64,000 nucleotides of DNA from Isoetes taiwanensis (lineage: Eukaryota > Streptophyta > Lycopodiopsida > Isoetales > Isoetaceae): NCBI GenBank assembly GCA_021234155.1, contig JAJEKV010000051.1, positions 3,655,370-3,719,369 of the forward strand, given 5' to 3'. Under the pieces are notes generated by a model. It searched no databases and had not been told where the DNA came from. It worked only from the letters and a program-made list of their open reading frames with translations. Numbering within the stretch: position 1 is the first letter of the stretch; each line of letters begins with the position of its first letter. This document shows positions 1 through 11,414 of this stretch, piece after piece. The translations under genes were made by a program, and so were the position numbers.

Positions 1-318
1 ATTACGTGTTCTTCATGGACAACGGTTGCAAAAATCTTTACATGATAAGCGTTTGAAGACAAAACATTCAAACAAGGAGATTTGGTTCTTCTTTATGATT
101 CGGTACAAAAATTTTTCGGGTAAACTCAAGTTTAGTTGGCTTGGCCCTTATCAAATTGTTCAAGTGGTTAGACCAAGTGTTTTTCCAACTTCGCTGAATT
201 AGGCGGCACTCCATTACCTACATTAGTTAATGGTTTTCGTCTCAAAGCATTTCATCACAGAAAGTGAACATCAAAACAGAGAGGCAGTTCAAGAATCAAA
301 CACCACGAGAAAGTGACT
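1..318 (+). pseudogene. Integrase C-terminal fragment, copy B
   Basis: The reading matches the last ~100 residues of the copy C integrase: the segment around LHGQ.LQKSLHDKRLKTK, then GKLKFSWLGPYQIVQVV. Single-base slips break the frame more than once. The usual stop is near 318. There is no chromodomain. The core with the catalytic residues lies upstream of the window. Confidence 0.75.
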
Positions 319-1245
319 AGAAAGGCGGTGGAATTATATTATAGTGGAGATTTTTTTTACAAAATGTGGGCTGACCCGGCTATTTCGCTATGGGCTTTGC
401 CCTATATACAAAAAGCGGACTCGAGCCCTATCTACTAAGTCCTAAGAGAAAAACCCTCTACTCGGGTTCGGGGCGAGAGGTGATGATGAGAGGAGATGGT
501 AGAGGTTACGCTCCGGATCGGCGAAGATGAGAACCACCTCCATCCGTTGGTCTTGGTCGGGATGTTGAGCCATCGGCACACCGGCCGTCCATGCGAATGC
601 CGCGGTTGTGGCGGCGCCCGAGATCGAACAATTCATCTTACAAGTGATCCACTCTCGGCGGTTAAATCGGCATGGTGCAATCTTCGTTCAAACCCGGCGG
701 CCATTTGGCGCCATCGGATGCCTTCGTTTCTCTCGGTTCGTCTTATATAATAGCGAGGACCTCCTTGTCGGCGTGGACCAATCACACAAATCGCCAGCGT
801 GTTTTGCAATGCAAAATTTGTTTCTAAAAAGGAGAATCTGTTCTCCGCGCATATCTAGCCATGGTACAAGCCGACACATTCCTTTTAATGATATCCCACC
901 GAGTTACCCGGCATTGAATGCCCTTCCTTCTTTCCGCCCGTCGAACATTAATGGGTGTCCTTTGCCATCTGTCACATCGATCTTTCTTTCCGTCTCATCC
1001 TCACCGTTCATTGCTTCTCCCTTACGTTTTTGGGGACTTAGCCAAATTTTTGTCTCTCAATCCCTTTCTTAGCATCTTTTGATTTTGGCATCATCAGCGG
1101 TTCTGTTTCACACTCTTCATACCTCTTAGCCTCGGTTATTAAGCCCTAAAACAAACCTTTTTCGTTCCTCTGCGCCTTCATCCTCAGGTGCTCGACTTTT
1201 TCGTCTTCGCCTTTGGCATCTCTCTCGGATTCGCAAATCATTCCC
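319..1245 (+). other. Non-coding spacer between integrase and ORF3, copy B
   Basis: This interval has no credible coding frame. It aligns with 6330-7271 (reverse strand, copy A) and 17529-18451 (copy C), so it is a fixed part of the family. It contains the phrase ccctctactcgggttcggg near its start and a TATA-like element at 741-750. Confidence 0.65.
741..750 (+). promoter_or_regulatory. TATA-like box upstream of ORF3, copy B
   Basis: The sequence tcttatataa lies about 500 bp before the ORF3 start codon. The same word is present at the matching position in copies A (6829-6838, reverse) and C (17946-17956). It could serve an internal promoter for ORF3; no transcript evidence is available. Confidence 0.35.
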
Positions 1246-2780
1246 ATGGCTGCCCCAAGATTTTCTACACTTCAAGCTACAACTCCCAAGGATCCGGCTC
1301 TTTTTGCATCTGTATCCTTCTTGGCCCACTTTTCAGGTGAAGCCCTTGTTGGCCCCAATAAAAGTATTTGAGCGACACCGGCTTTACGAATTTTCTCAAA
1401 TGGAACTTAGGCTCCAAATCACGCCCGATTCGCAGCAATTCATCGCCAATATTGTTAACAGCCGCAAAGGAATTACACCGCGTGGTCGATGGCACCACTA
1501 TTTCATTGACTCAACACTTGATTTTACGAGGGTATTTCATATTCCCTTGCACACTCCTTGTGTATCATGAAGTGCGCTATCACGGGGATATTGATGTCCG
1601 CGAGTTTGGCGCACACGCTTATCCGCCAATGTCCATCGTCGACCAATATCGACAAAGCCTCATGAGACCTTTGTGAAATTTTGTGGCGCAAATTCACGGG
1701 GTATTCTATCAAGAACACCCATATCAATAAGCCTTTCTATAACACGGTCCTTCTTTGCTACACACTCCACGCACCACATAGATTGGCCCCAAATGATGTT
1801 CTATCGTCTTCTCCAAGAAATGGACCGCCTTGGGTACCACTTCCATTTACGAAGTTTTACGTGGGAGGGCACTTTCAAGCCCTCATCCGTCATTACTTCC
1901 CTCCCACACCACCAAATTCTCATACTTCCACTCGGCGGCTCCCTTCGGTCAATCACCAAGTTGGCACATCCGCCCATCTTCCCCTGGTCATGACCACAGT
2001 CCACACTCATGTCCTTTGTCTCTTCCCTCGCTACACCATCCACTTCACATCATTTTTCCCAAACCTCCCACACCGGGCAGCGGCCGGTTCCACCACCACA
2101 ACACCCTCGGCAATTGTTGTATCGGTATCGGCCGGGATGCTCAAGGCTGCTTTGCACTTAAGTTCTGAGGAATCCCAAGGCGGCTCTTATGGCGGGGTTC
2201 AGCAGGCACTTTTCGAGGCCTCGATGCAGTCCACCAAGACCTTCAAGCGCCCTTTGCCCAAGTTGCAACTTTGGAGGCCAAACTTCAAGACAAGCATGAA
2301 GCTCTCTTTACGGGCTCATGCGGATCTCAAAAGTACACAAGCTCAAGTCGACCAACTCGCTTGAGATCAGCGGGCTCGGCTCGGTCAGAAATTCAGACTC
2401 TATTGGAGCACAACAAGTCCAAAGCTGCTCTCCGAGTACCAAGGATGAAGATATTGCCAAACTCAATGCCTTGTACTCGGGGCTGTGTGTGAAAACTTCC
2501 GCACTCAAGTTCAAAATCTTTCAGCCGAGGCGCTCAAGTTGCCTCCTTTGGCTCGGCTTTCCTGGAACCTCTCGGATCACCTCTCTTCAAGATCGGAAAC
2601 TAGAGGTGCGAAGCGAAAATACCGATGGCGGAGATTGCGGGTGCTTCGTCTCAATACACAGGGAAATCTTCCTCCCGGGTCAATCCTTCTCGAAAGCGGG
2701 TCCGTGACGATCCGCCTCCTACTTGAAAAGGAAAATAGGATCCGTGATCTCGAACAACAAGTGCGGCAAGCTATTGATCG
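1246..2780 (+). pseudogene. ORF3 N-terminal and coiled-coil part, copy B (disrupted)
   Basis: The start is the ATG at 1246, reading MAAPRFSTLQA, equivalent to MAPAPKFSTLQA in copy C. The frame then breaks repeatedly, but homology to copy C is continuous: the segment with DGTTISLT, the stretch NTHINKPFYN, and the Gln/Ala/Leu-rich coiled-coil portion. The last residues before copy A are ENRIRDLEQQVRQAIDR. The function is unknown, as for the other ORF3 copies. The second half resumes at 13823. Confidence 0.7.
2776..2780. repeat. Target-site duplication of copy A, left (gatcg)
   Basis: The five bases before the left LTR of copy A are gatcg. The five after its right LTR (13823-13827) are gatct. 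Four of five agree, as expected for a slightly decayed 5-bp Ty3/gypsy duplication. Confidence 0.6.
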
Positions 2781-3350
2781 TGTTTTGGAGTGCGGGTTCG
2801 GGAACTCTGGAAGGCGACCCCTGTGAGGACCGATGGATCTAACGGGGAGAGTCCGGGGGGACTATGTCCACGGGGATTTCTTTGAAAAGAAAAAAAAGAA
2901 ACGAGAACAAATGAAAGAAAGGTGATAAGCTTCCTTGATATCAATGATGAAAATACATGAGCTCATAATAGAGAAAAGCGAAAGGAGACAAGACTCAAAA
3001 CTCATCTAAAACTTATGAGCTAACTCTACTCATATATATAGTACAATGGCCTTGGGCCCAATATAGACACTCGACTGATCTCGGTGCCGACTCTGGAAGG
3101 AGGCCCGATTTCTGAGGAATGTTGGCGGTGCCTCTTGAAGTGCCTAGAATCCACGGCCGGCCGACGGGCGGTGGACGGGCCGTCACTTGTCCGAGCGGGC
3201 GCCTCTTGGCCGAGGAGCCAAAGGCTTTGATTGCGTGCTGCTTAGTCTTCGTGGATGCTTGGATGTCGACCCGTGGTTGGCCCGAGGATCTTTGAGCTTG
3301 ACCTGGTCGGCGTATGCATGAATAGTCGTACCGGGAGGCACAGACTAACA
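2781..3350 (-). repeat. 3' LTR of copy A
   Basis: Its ends read tgttttgg and gactaaca, the inverse of the TGTTAG...CA ends of this family. It shares with 13246-13822, 15254-15831 and 21462-22021 the block tatatatagtacaatggcc and the block with ctgtgaggacc near one end. A C-rich run (ctcccccc, 3351-3358) follows, which is the polypurine tract on the minus strand. Confidence 0.88.
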
Positions 3351-6329
3351 CTCCCCCCACCAAAGCGACACTCGAGTGAAGAAAAGGAGGAAGGCGTTTG
3401 AGGGCGGGAAGCCATCAGTCCGAAAGTGATCCTCCCGGGAGTGAGGGCCAGGCTCCATTATGGTACTGGCTGATGAGATCTTGGCGTGATTGAAGAGCTT
3501 GAGGTGTGTCTTGGCCAAGGGCGGGATCAGCATCAATAAAAAACGAGGCGTACCATGTCTTCAAGTCGGCGTGGCATGCGTCGAAGAAATGTCTTACGAC
3601 ACTCCATGAGGAGAGAGGAGTCGAAGGCCAAAAGCAGCGGCGGCATTTGGATTGCGATGAAAAAATGGGGACATTTGCCGATTTAAAGGAGCTGAGCAAA
3701 ATGCATTTGAGGGCAGCGCAAAATCTGCTTGAAGATGGACGAAGGATCGAGGTGAGGTGGGGCGTTACGCAAGAAGGTGTTGAGACCATGAAGCGCATCC
3801 AGCGGTTTGTTGCCAACCACGCTCATTAGCAATGTAAATCCAATTTGTGGTGTTGTCGAGTAGCACCTTCTTCCCAATGTGATCGGCGAACAAAGCGTGG
3901 ATCCCATAGGAGATCCGTCGAGATCACGAGGTGGTGTCCGGCTGCATGACCATCCATGACCTTGGTCCAAAAAGGAAGGCGCCAATCGAAAGTCGAGGAA
4001 CACCGGGCGTGGAGGTACACCCAGGGAAGCATAGGGAGAAGGAACCATGCCCGTGGGCGTGGGTTCTTGGCGATCTCCACGAATTGATCGACAAGATGCG
4101 GATCCGGTGCGACACCGGCGATCCCAAAGAGAAGCGAGAGGCTGAGAGTTGGCAGGAGGGCTATCCCATCACCGTGGGGACCGTCTTGCTATCCAACGAG
4201 CACAGAAGCGATGATTGTAACCAGCGAGAGGTCTTTGCATATAGACTTGTGCATAAGGAAGATCTTCGGGATGTCAGAGATACTTCGATTTGTTGCAGCG
4301 CTTCGCTTGCCGAGAGATAAATGATTTGCAAGCTCGGGCATGTACTCGATGAAAAGTTTGGGTACGGCGGGATCCCAAGATAGGGATTGTTATCTGAAGC
4401 ACCCATTGCGCAGCGGTGGGGTCACCACAGAGCAGTTGGCGTGGCCCATTGCCAAAATTTTTCTGTGTATCACCCGGATAGAAATCATGAAAAATATAAG
4501 CCATGGGCTGAACCGCGGAAAAAGTGAGAAAGTCGGGATGAACACGGTGTATGAGAGATCAAAGACAACAAGGGCACAACACAACCCTTTGTCTTCAATG
4601 GGAGTTACGGCCAAATCGAGAAAAATCAGCCACTGCCGATGGGATATCCACGGGGCCATCAGCTGCGTGCCACTTTGAAAGGAAGAGGTGGCGTCGAGCA
4701 ACCACATAATCATGATAGCAGGAGGGAGCTGGGAAGTCCAGCGGCATTGCGTGAAGAATTGAAGTCCAGGCGTCAAGTTTGGTTTGAGCCTCATCCCATG
4801 GTGAATAACTTCTTTGCGAAGCGTTGTTGAGATCACGGATCCTATTGTCCTTTTCAAGTAGGGCGTGGACTGGTCACGGACCCGCTTACGAGAAGGATTG
4901 ACACGGGAAGAAGATTTCCCGGTGTATTGAGGCGAAACCGCGGCAATCTCCAGCGTCATCGAGTATTTTACGTTTACGCACCTCGTAAAAGGCGATCTTG
5001 AAAGAGGTGATCGAGAGGTACGTGTAGAAAGGCTGAGCCGTCAAGGAGGCAACTTGAGCATCTCGGGCTGAAAGATTTTGAACTTGAGTCGAAAGTTTTC
5101 ACACGGTTAAAGTACAAGGCATTGAGTTTAGCAATATCTTCATCCTTGGTACTTTCGGAGAGCGACTTTGGACTTGTTGTGCTCCAAGAGAGTCTGAATT
5201 TGGTTGGAGCTGAACTGCTGATCTACTTGAGTTGGCTGACTTGAGCTTGTGTATTCTTGAGATCCGCATGAGCCTGTAAGAGAGCTTCATGCTTGTCTTG
5301 AAGTTTGGCCTCAAGGTTGCAACTTGGGGGGATTGCGGCTTGAAGGTCTTGGTGTCTTGCCCTCGAGGCCTCTAGTGCCCGTTGAACCCGCTCATAAGAG
5401 CGTCTTGGGATTCTCAGAACTTAAGTGCGGCGGCTTGAGCATCCTGGCGATCTTGATACAACAACCCAGCGAGGGTGTTGTGGTGGTGGAATTGGCTGTT
5501 GCCTGGTGTGGGAGGTTTGTGAAAAATGGTGTGAAGTGGATGGTGTAGCGGAGGAAGAGACGGTGACATGAGTGTGGTGTGGTCATGACCGGGGAAGATG
5601 GGCGTGATGTGCCAACTTGGTGATTATTTGGAAGGGGGGCCGAGTGGAAGTATGAGAATTTGGTGGTGTGGGAGGGAAGTAATGGCGGATGAGGGCTTGA
5701 AAGTGCCCTCCCACGAAACTTCGAAATGGAAGTGGTACCCGGCGGTCCATTTCTTGGAGAAAACGATAGAACATCATTTGGGGCCAATCTATGTGGTGCT
5801 TGGGTGTGTAGCGATGGGACCAGGTTATAGAAAGGCTTATTGATATGGGTGTTCTTGATAGAATACCCCGAGGAATTTGGCGCCACAAAAAATTTTACAA
5901 AAGGTCTCATGAGGCTTGTCGATATTGGTCGAGACGATGGACATTGGCGTGATAAGCGGGTGCACCAAACTCTGTGACATCAATATCACGTATAGCAGAC
6001 CATGATACACAAGGAGTGTGCAAGGGAATATGAAATACCTCAGAAATCAAATGTTGAGTAAATGAAATAGTGGTGCCATCGACCACCGTGGTGTACCCTT
6101 GCGGGCTGTTAACAATATTGGCGATGAAGCTGGCGAATCGGGCGGGATTTGGAGCCGGAAGTTCCATTTGAGAAAATTCAAAAGCCGGTGTCGTTCGGCG
6201 ACATCTTTATTAGGGACCAACAAGGGCTTCGCGGGAAAGTGGGCGTCAAGAAGGATCTGAGATGCACAAAAGGGCGGATCCTTGGGAGCGGTGAGCTTGA
6301 AGTGTAGAAAATCGTGGGGCAGCGACCAT
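3345..6329 (-). pseudogene. ORF3 of copy A (disrupted)
   Basis: The start is the minus-strand ATG at 6327-6329 (ATGGTCGCTGCCCC), equivalent to the starts in B and C. The readable blocks are NSPQGYTTVVDGTTISFTQ (6060-6110), DVTEFGAPAY, NTHINKPFYN (near 5850), a coiled-coil stretch (5100-5300), and a C-terminal domain around 3400-4960 with WDPRFVRRSHWEEGA and ECxLVG-like ends next to the polypurine tract. Frameshifts separate the blocks. Function unknown. Confidence 0.7.
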
Positions 6330-7271
6330 GAGAATGATTTTGCGAAGCGGAGAGATGCCAAAGGCGGAAGACGAAAGTCGAGCACGGAGGATGAAGGCGC
6401 AGAGGAACGAAAAGGTTTGTTTTAGGGCGCACAATTGGAGGTGAAGAGGTATGAAGAGTGTGAAACAGGAATCGTTGATGATGCCAGGTGTCAAGAGATG
6501 CGAAGAAGGGGATTGAGAGGCAAAAATTTGGCTAAGTCCCCAAAAACGTAAGGGAGAAGCAATGGACGGTGAGGATGAGTCGTGAAAGAAAGATCGGATG
6601 TGACAGATGGCAAAGGACACCCATTAATGTTCGACGGGCGTGAAAAGAAGGAAGGGCATTCAATGCTGGCAACTCGAAGTGGGATATCATTAAAAGGAAT
6701 GTGTCAGAAGGTACCATGGCTAGATATGCGGCGGTAAAACAGATTCTCTTTTTAGAAACAGCCTTGCATTGCAACCACGTTGGTGATTTGTGTGATTGGT
6801 CCACGTCGACAAGGAGGTCCTCAGTTGGCTATATAAGACGAACCGAGAGAAAGGAAGGCATCCGATGGCTTTCGGTATAATTTCTTTGCTGGTTTTGAGC
6901 GAAGATTGCACCATCGAATTTTAACTGTCGGGGAGTGGATCACCCGTAAGATGAACTATGCGGATCTCGGGCGCTGCCACAACCGTGGCATTCGCATGGA
7001 TGGCTGGTGTGCGGGATGGCTGAACATCCCGACCAAGACCAACGGGATGGAGGTGGTTCTGCACCCGGTTGGGATCCGGGGGCGGAGAACCTCTACCATC
7101 TCCTCGCATCACCTCTGCTCCTAACCGGAGTAGAGGGTTTTTCTCTTAGGACTTAGTAGATAGGGCTCGAGCCCGTTTTTATATATAGGCGGTGCCCATA
7201 GCGGAAATAGCTGGGCTGCGCCCACATTTTGTAAAAATTCTCCACTATAATATAATCTACCGCCTTTCTAG
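6330..7271 (-). other. Non-coding spacer between integrase and ORF3, copy A
   Basis: This interval corresponds to the spacers of copies B and C and contains no supported gene. The short open frames on either strand are not shared between copies. Confidence 0.6.
6829..6838 (-). promoter_or_regulatory. TATA-like box upstream of ORF3, copy A
   Basis: On the minus strand this reads tcttatatag, about 500 bp upstream of the ORF3 ATG, matching copies B and C. Confidence 0.35.
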
Positions 7272-8530
7272 TCACTTTTACGTGGTGTTTGATTCTGGAA
7301 TTGACTACGTGTTGGGATGTTCACGTTACGTGTCTTTGAAATGCTTTGAGGCGAAAACCATTAACTAATGTAGGTAATGGAGTGCCATCTAATTCAATGA
7401 GTTGGAAAACACTTGGTCGAACCACTTGAACAATTTGATAAGGGCCAAGCCAGCGAAACTTTAGTTTACAGGAAAATTTTGTACACGGAATCATAAAGAA
7501 GAACCAAATCTCCTTGTTTGAATGTTTTTGTCTTCAAGCGTTTGTCATGTAAAGATTTTTGCAAGCTGTTGTCCATGAAGAACACGAATATAAGCATCCC
7601 TGCGAAGTTCATCCAAGCTGTTCTAATTGATAGACCCGTTCTTTGAGAGCATTTGGTGGATTATGAAGCGTGCTTGGTTGAAACCGGAGTGTTGGAAGAA
7701 TGAATTCAAAGGGCATGAGAGCTTCGACCATAAACCAATTTAAAAGGAGTGTGACCCGTAGCAATCTTGAAACAAGTATTGTAGGCCCAAAGAAGCTGTA
7801 GGAAGTTTTGTGCACGCCAATGCGTGCGGGAAGCGTCACAAATTTTCTTGAGAATGGTGACCGAGTTTTGTTGGTGCTTTCGGCCAACCCATTGCCTTGA
7901 GGATAGTAAGGTGTGCTCTTGTGATGATGTATCAAGAGATAATCCGTCGACTCTTTGATAGTATGATTGATGAAATGAACACCACGATCAGCGACCCAGC
8001 TCAGGTGGGGCGGCCGAATCAGCGTGATGATTTGTTGATAGAGGACTCGGGGCATTGCTTGCGGCGGTGTTGTCCGGAAGTGCACAAGCTTCCGCCCATT
8101 TGGTGGCGAGTCGGTGAGAACGGGGATGTATCGAGACACGAAGTGTGCCAGGAGGGTCGATAGGTCCCACAAAGTCCATTCCCCATTTCTTTGAAGGGAG
8201 TGGCGTGGCGGCCGGCGTCAAGGGAAAGAGCGTCCACGGGCGTGGGGCGCCCCACCCGCCGGCAAGCGTCACACGCGTCTTGGCGTGGCGTGAGCATCTT
8301 TGAAGAGCGTGGGCCAATAATACCCGGCAAAAGAAGAATTTTTGCGTGCCGTGGTGTCACCATGAAAATGACCACCACCGAGGCCTTGATGAGCTTCTCG
8401 AACAATGTCCGGAACTTCATGAGGGAGAACACTGGCGTCGAAGGATGGTGTCCTTACCTTTTTGTAGAGATGTCCAGGCAACCATGGTGTAGTCACGGAC
8501 CTCGGAGAAATTGATGGCGGCAAGGATTGT
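7272..8530 (-). pseudogene. Integrase, copy A (frameshifted)
   Basis: Minus-strand blocks in order: LPHEVPDIVREAHQGLGGGHF (part of the HHCC zinc domain, near 8430), KWGMDFVGPIDPP (first catalytic Asp, near 8180), VADRGVHFINHTIKE (second Asp, near 7990), and STPYYPQGNGLAESTNKT (catalytic Glu, near 7890). The C-terminal part EALMPFEFILPTLRF is at 7700. At least three frame changes separate these blocks. It would join element cDNA to the host genome if intact. No chromodomain follows. Confidence 0.82.
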
Positions 8531-8639
8531 CTCTTGGCGGGGAGAGGCGTCTCATCTTACGGTGGAAGAGCACACGTGAGGAATGCTGCTGAAAATCATG
8601 GAACCAATGTGGTGTTGCCGTGACTAAAAAAGTTGAGCA

Positions 8640-8960
8640 TCGGGGAAGGCGTCACGAGACTCTGTTGCGGGATCATCCGTGTGGATGCGTGAAAGATAAT
8701 CCGGAACAACATGAGATTTACCCGACCTTATGAGCGATTTCAAAAGGAGCAAATTCTTGGAGAAGAAGGACCCAACGAGCAATGCGACCCGTGGGCGTGG
8801 ATTTGTTGATCAAATAGAGAAGTGCTTGATGGTCCACAAAGAACTTGATTTGACTGCCCAAAAGGTAATGGCGGAGCGTTGGACCACGAGAAAATGAGAC
8901 CCAAAGCTTCGCGCCCGGTGGCGAGAATAGTTGCTTCAGCCGAGAATTGAGTTTTAAATT
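8640..8960 (-). pseudogene. RNase H region, copy A (decayed)
   Basis: Minus-strand reading gives FSAEATILATGREALGLIFS, matching the STAEREALG-type start of retroelement RNase H. A VDHQALLYLINKSTP-like block follows at 8800-8840. Frames change between blocks. Confidence 0.65.
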
Positions 8961-9149
8961 TGGCGAGCGAATTGGTTTATCGATTAATGCGCATCATATT
9001 CTTGAGAAAGAAAAACGGCCAATAGCAAACGCCAGACATCGACATGAGCGTGAAAGGGCTTGTCCCATTGAGGAGGAACAAGGACGGTGCTTGAGTAAGC
9101 AAAAGCTTCATTTGTTGGAAGCGACTTCGCTGGGAATTCAAGCCCGGTG

Positions 9150-10110
9150 GATTAAGTCACCCGTGAGTTTATGAATGGGATGCGCAATGGTGCGGTCCAG
9201 GTATGAAGGTGGAGTAATAATTGACCTTCCCTAGGAAAAAGCGTGTCTCTTTGATATTTGGTGCTTGAGCTTTTAGCACACTGGCCCGATTTTGGCGGGG
9301 ATCGGTGGTGATTCTGCTGGCGACAACATGGCCTAACGAGAACACCGAAGTGGCATAAAAGGTGCATTTTCGGGATTGAGACTAATTGGGACTCATCACA
9401 TTTCACGAAAGGCGAGTTCCAATTTATCCAAATGGTCAGCCATGGGCTGTAGGCGGAGAAGTCATCTTGAAAAATTTGCAAGAAGGGATTTTCCTTCATG
9501 AAATCATGAAAAGCAGAGAGCATGATCGTTGAAATGTTGAAGGAGAGTTGGATAATCCAAAAGGAACCACCTTGTAGGCAAAAGCCCTACGGGGTGGTGA
9601 AAGTGGTCTTGAGTTGATCAGATTCTTTGATGGAGATCTGATTGTAGCGGAAGAAACCATCCATAAAGGAGTACATCTCATGTCCGACCACTTCTTCCGA
9701 ACTTGGTGCGTGAAGGGAAGTGGAAAATGATCCGCCTTTCAGGTGGCACGATTGAGTTTAGATAGTCTACTGCACGCGGATCTTACCATTGTGCTTAAGG
9801 GCAATGGCGATAGGGCTCACCCATTGAGAATGTTTGACCTCATAGATCAAACTGCGGCAAAGGAGTTTGTCAATTTCTTGGACGCGATCCGCGGTAATTA
9901 GGGTTGAGCACATCTTTGTCGTTGCTCGGGCGTGCATCAGATTTGGTAGGAATGGTGAGTTCCCCAAGCTTTTGTTGATTCCCCGGATCTTTGTAACTCC
10001 GGCGAAAATGTGTTTGAATTTTTTGAGCAGTGGCGGCCCCCAATTACGATAAGGGGCCGGAAGGTGTGCAAAGCAATACGGACGGAGTTGATTGTTGCCA
10101 ACATCCACAA
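9150..10110 (-). pseudogene. Reverse transcriptase, copy A (frameshifted)
   Basis: Ordered RT blocks are visible on the minus strand: RVQEIDKLLCRSLIYEVKHS then WVSPIAIALKHNGKIRV (9775-9890), YKVVPFGLSNSPSTFQR (near 9560), and FQDDFSAYS (near 9470). The last is the [YF]xDD catalytic box with Gln in the variable position. Frames change between blocks, so no single product is possible as written. Confidence 0.8.
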
Positions 10111-10560
10111 TTTCGACTTGAGAGTGCGAATATGGGGTATGACTTCAGTATCTGGACAATGTGTGCGGGAGGTTGGAGCATGACCGGATCGTGGCACTTT
10201 GCGTGTAAAAAAAGAGGTTGCTCGGTGTCATCTAGCGTGGTTGCTTCATGGCGGCGTGTACATCGGCAGGAGGTCTTTGGAGTGTCCCGTATCTGAAAAG
10301 TGATCAACAGCGTTGGATTCGATTGCAAGGAGCGGGTAGGGTCAAGCAAGGCAGCCACGACTGGTCACGATCAAAGTCATTTCTCCCCAAGGATACGCAT
10401 ATTGAGGGGATGGAGGGATGCTGGTAGCCAGGGTAGCACGAACTTGATAAATATTCGGCGTCTTTAATCGATTAATGCGAGAGAGGGTTCGCATTGTCAG
10501 CGGAAATGATCCGGCCTGTTTGCAAGTCCATTGTAGCATTGAGATGACCATCTGTGATGA

Positions 10561-11283
10561 CTAAGCGGTCCGCGTGGCCCGATAATGGATACTCTTTGCC
10601 TGGCGGAGAAAGGGTCTCCCCACCCGGCATTTCATAGTCACCGGATCTTCACCCGGCTTTCCAAACTCCAAATTCCATGGGAAAGCGGAGATCACCAATG
10701 TTGATGTGTAGAATAGGTGTGGCGCCTTGAGGTCTCGTGATATGGCCATTAGCCAATTTGATGTCATATGGGGACTAAAGAGTTGTGTGATGCCCATTTG
10801 TTTCGCGGAGTTTGTCCGTGATGAGATTGACCGCACTACCTCCATCGATTTGAACATGGTTGACTTGCTGATTTCCACCGTTGCATGGACCGTGGGTGTA
10901 GAGGTAGCCACGCCCCAACTAAAGCGGTGGGGAGTGGTAAGCTGGTCCTTGAGAGCGGGGACGAGTTTTAAAATGGTTGCCAAGCTTAAAGGAATTTTGA
11001 TCTTGGCAAGCTCCTCTTGGAGTTCGAGAGGTACATGAGAAAAAGGATCCGCTGGTTCCACTGGTGCGGGAGTGCGTGGCAGGGAAGCAGCAACTTCTTT
11101 GAGTAAGTCAACCTCGGCGGCTATATTGGGATATGTCTGAGAGCGTGGAGGTTGAGATGTTGAAGGTGGATCGTGTCTTTGTTGAGCTCGAGTGGTGGCA
11201 TGAACATTTGCCAATGTGCGGCCTTCAGCGGCTTGCATGAGATTCAAAATGCTTTGTCGAACTTTGGGCATGACATTTGGCAT
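10561..11283 (-). pseudogene. Aspartic protease region, copy A
   Basis: In one frame near 10840-10875 the minus strand reads HVQIDGGSAVNLI, the retropepsin active-site loop with DGGS in place of the common D[ST]G[SA]. A frame change puts the flanking residues in another phase. The N-terminal 80 codons are a Pro/Glu-rich gag-pol linker. Confidence 0.6.
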
Positions 11284-11414
11284 GAGCTTTTCTAAGTCAG
11301 GTGCAAAGTGAACCTTTTTTTCGTCCTCATGAGGAAGGGTGTCAACTGCAAAGGCAGGTTGCGTGTCCTTCGGAAGAATAGTGAAGGGGCGTGATGCCTT
11401 GGTGCGGCGTGAAA

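Larger units (their letters stand above)
1..2780 (+). mobile_element. Ty3/gypsy copy B, left part (integrase tail to mid ORF3)
   Basis: This is the left part of a plus-strand Ty3/gypsy element that continues at 13823. It holds, in order, the integrase C-terminus, the non-coding spacer and the first half of ORF3, each alignable to copy C at 17200-20025. ORF3 stops matching exactly where the minus-strand LTR of copy A starts (2781) and resumes after 13822. The 5' part of the element lies outside the window. Confidence 0.85.

Noticed and set aside
1681-2364. 227-codon plus-strand frame as a distinct protein
   Set aside because: It mixes correct ORF3 codons with out-of-frame stretches produced by the shifts in copy B.
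7897-8514. Plus-strand frames over the copy A integrase
   Set aside because: They mirror the minus-strand integrase, which has recognisable catalytic blocks.
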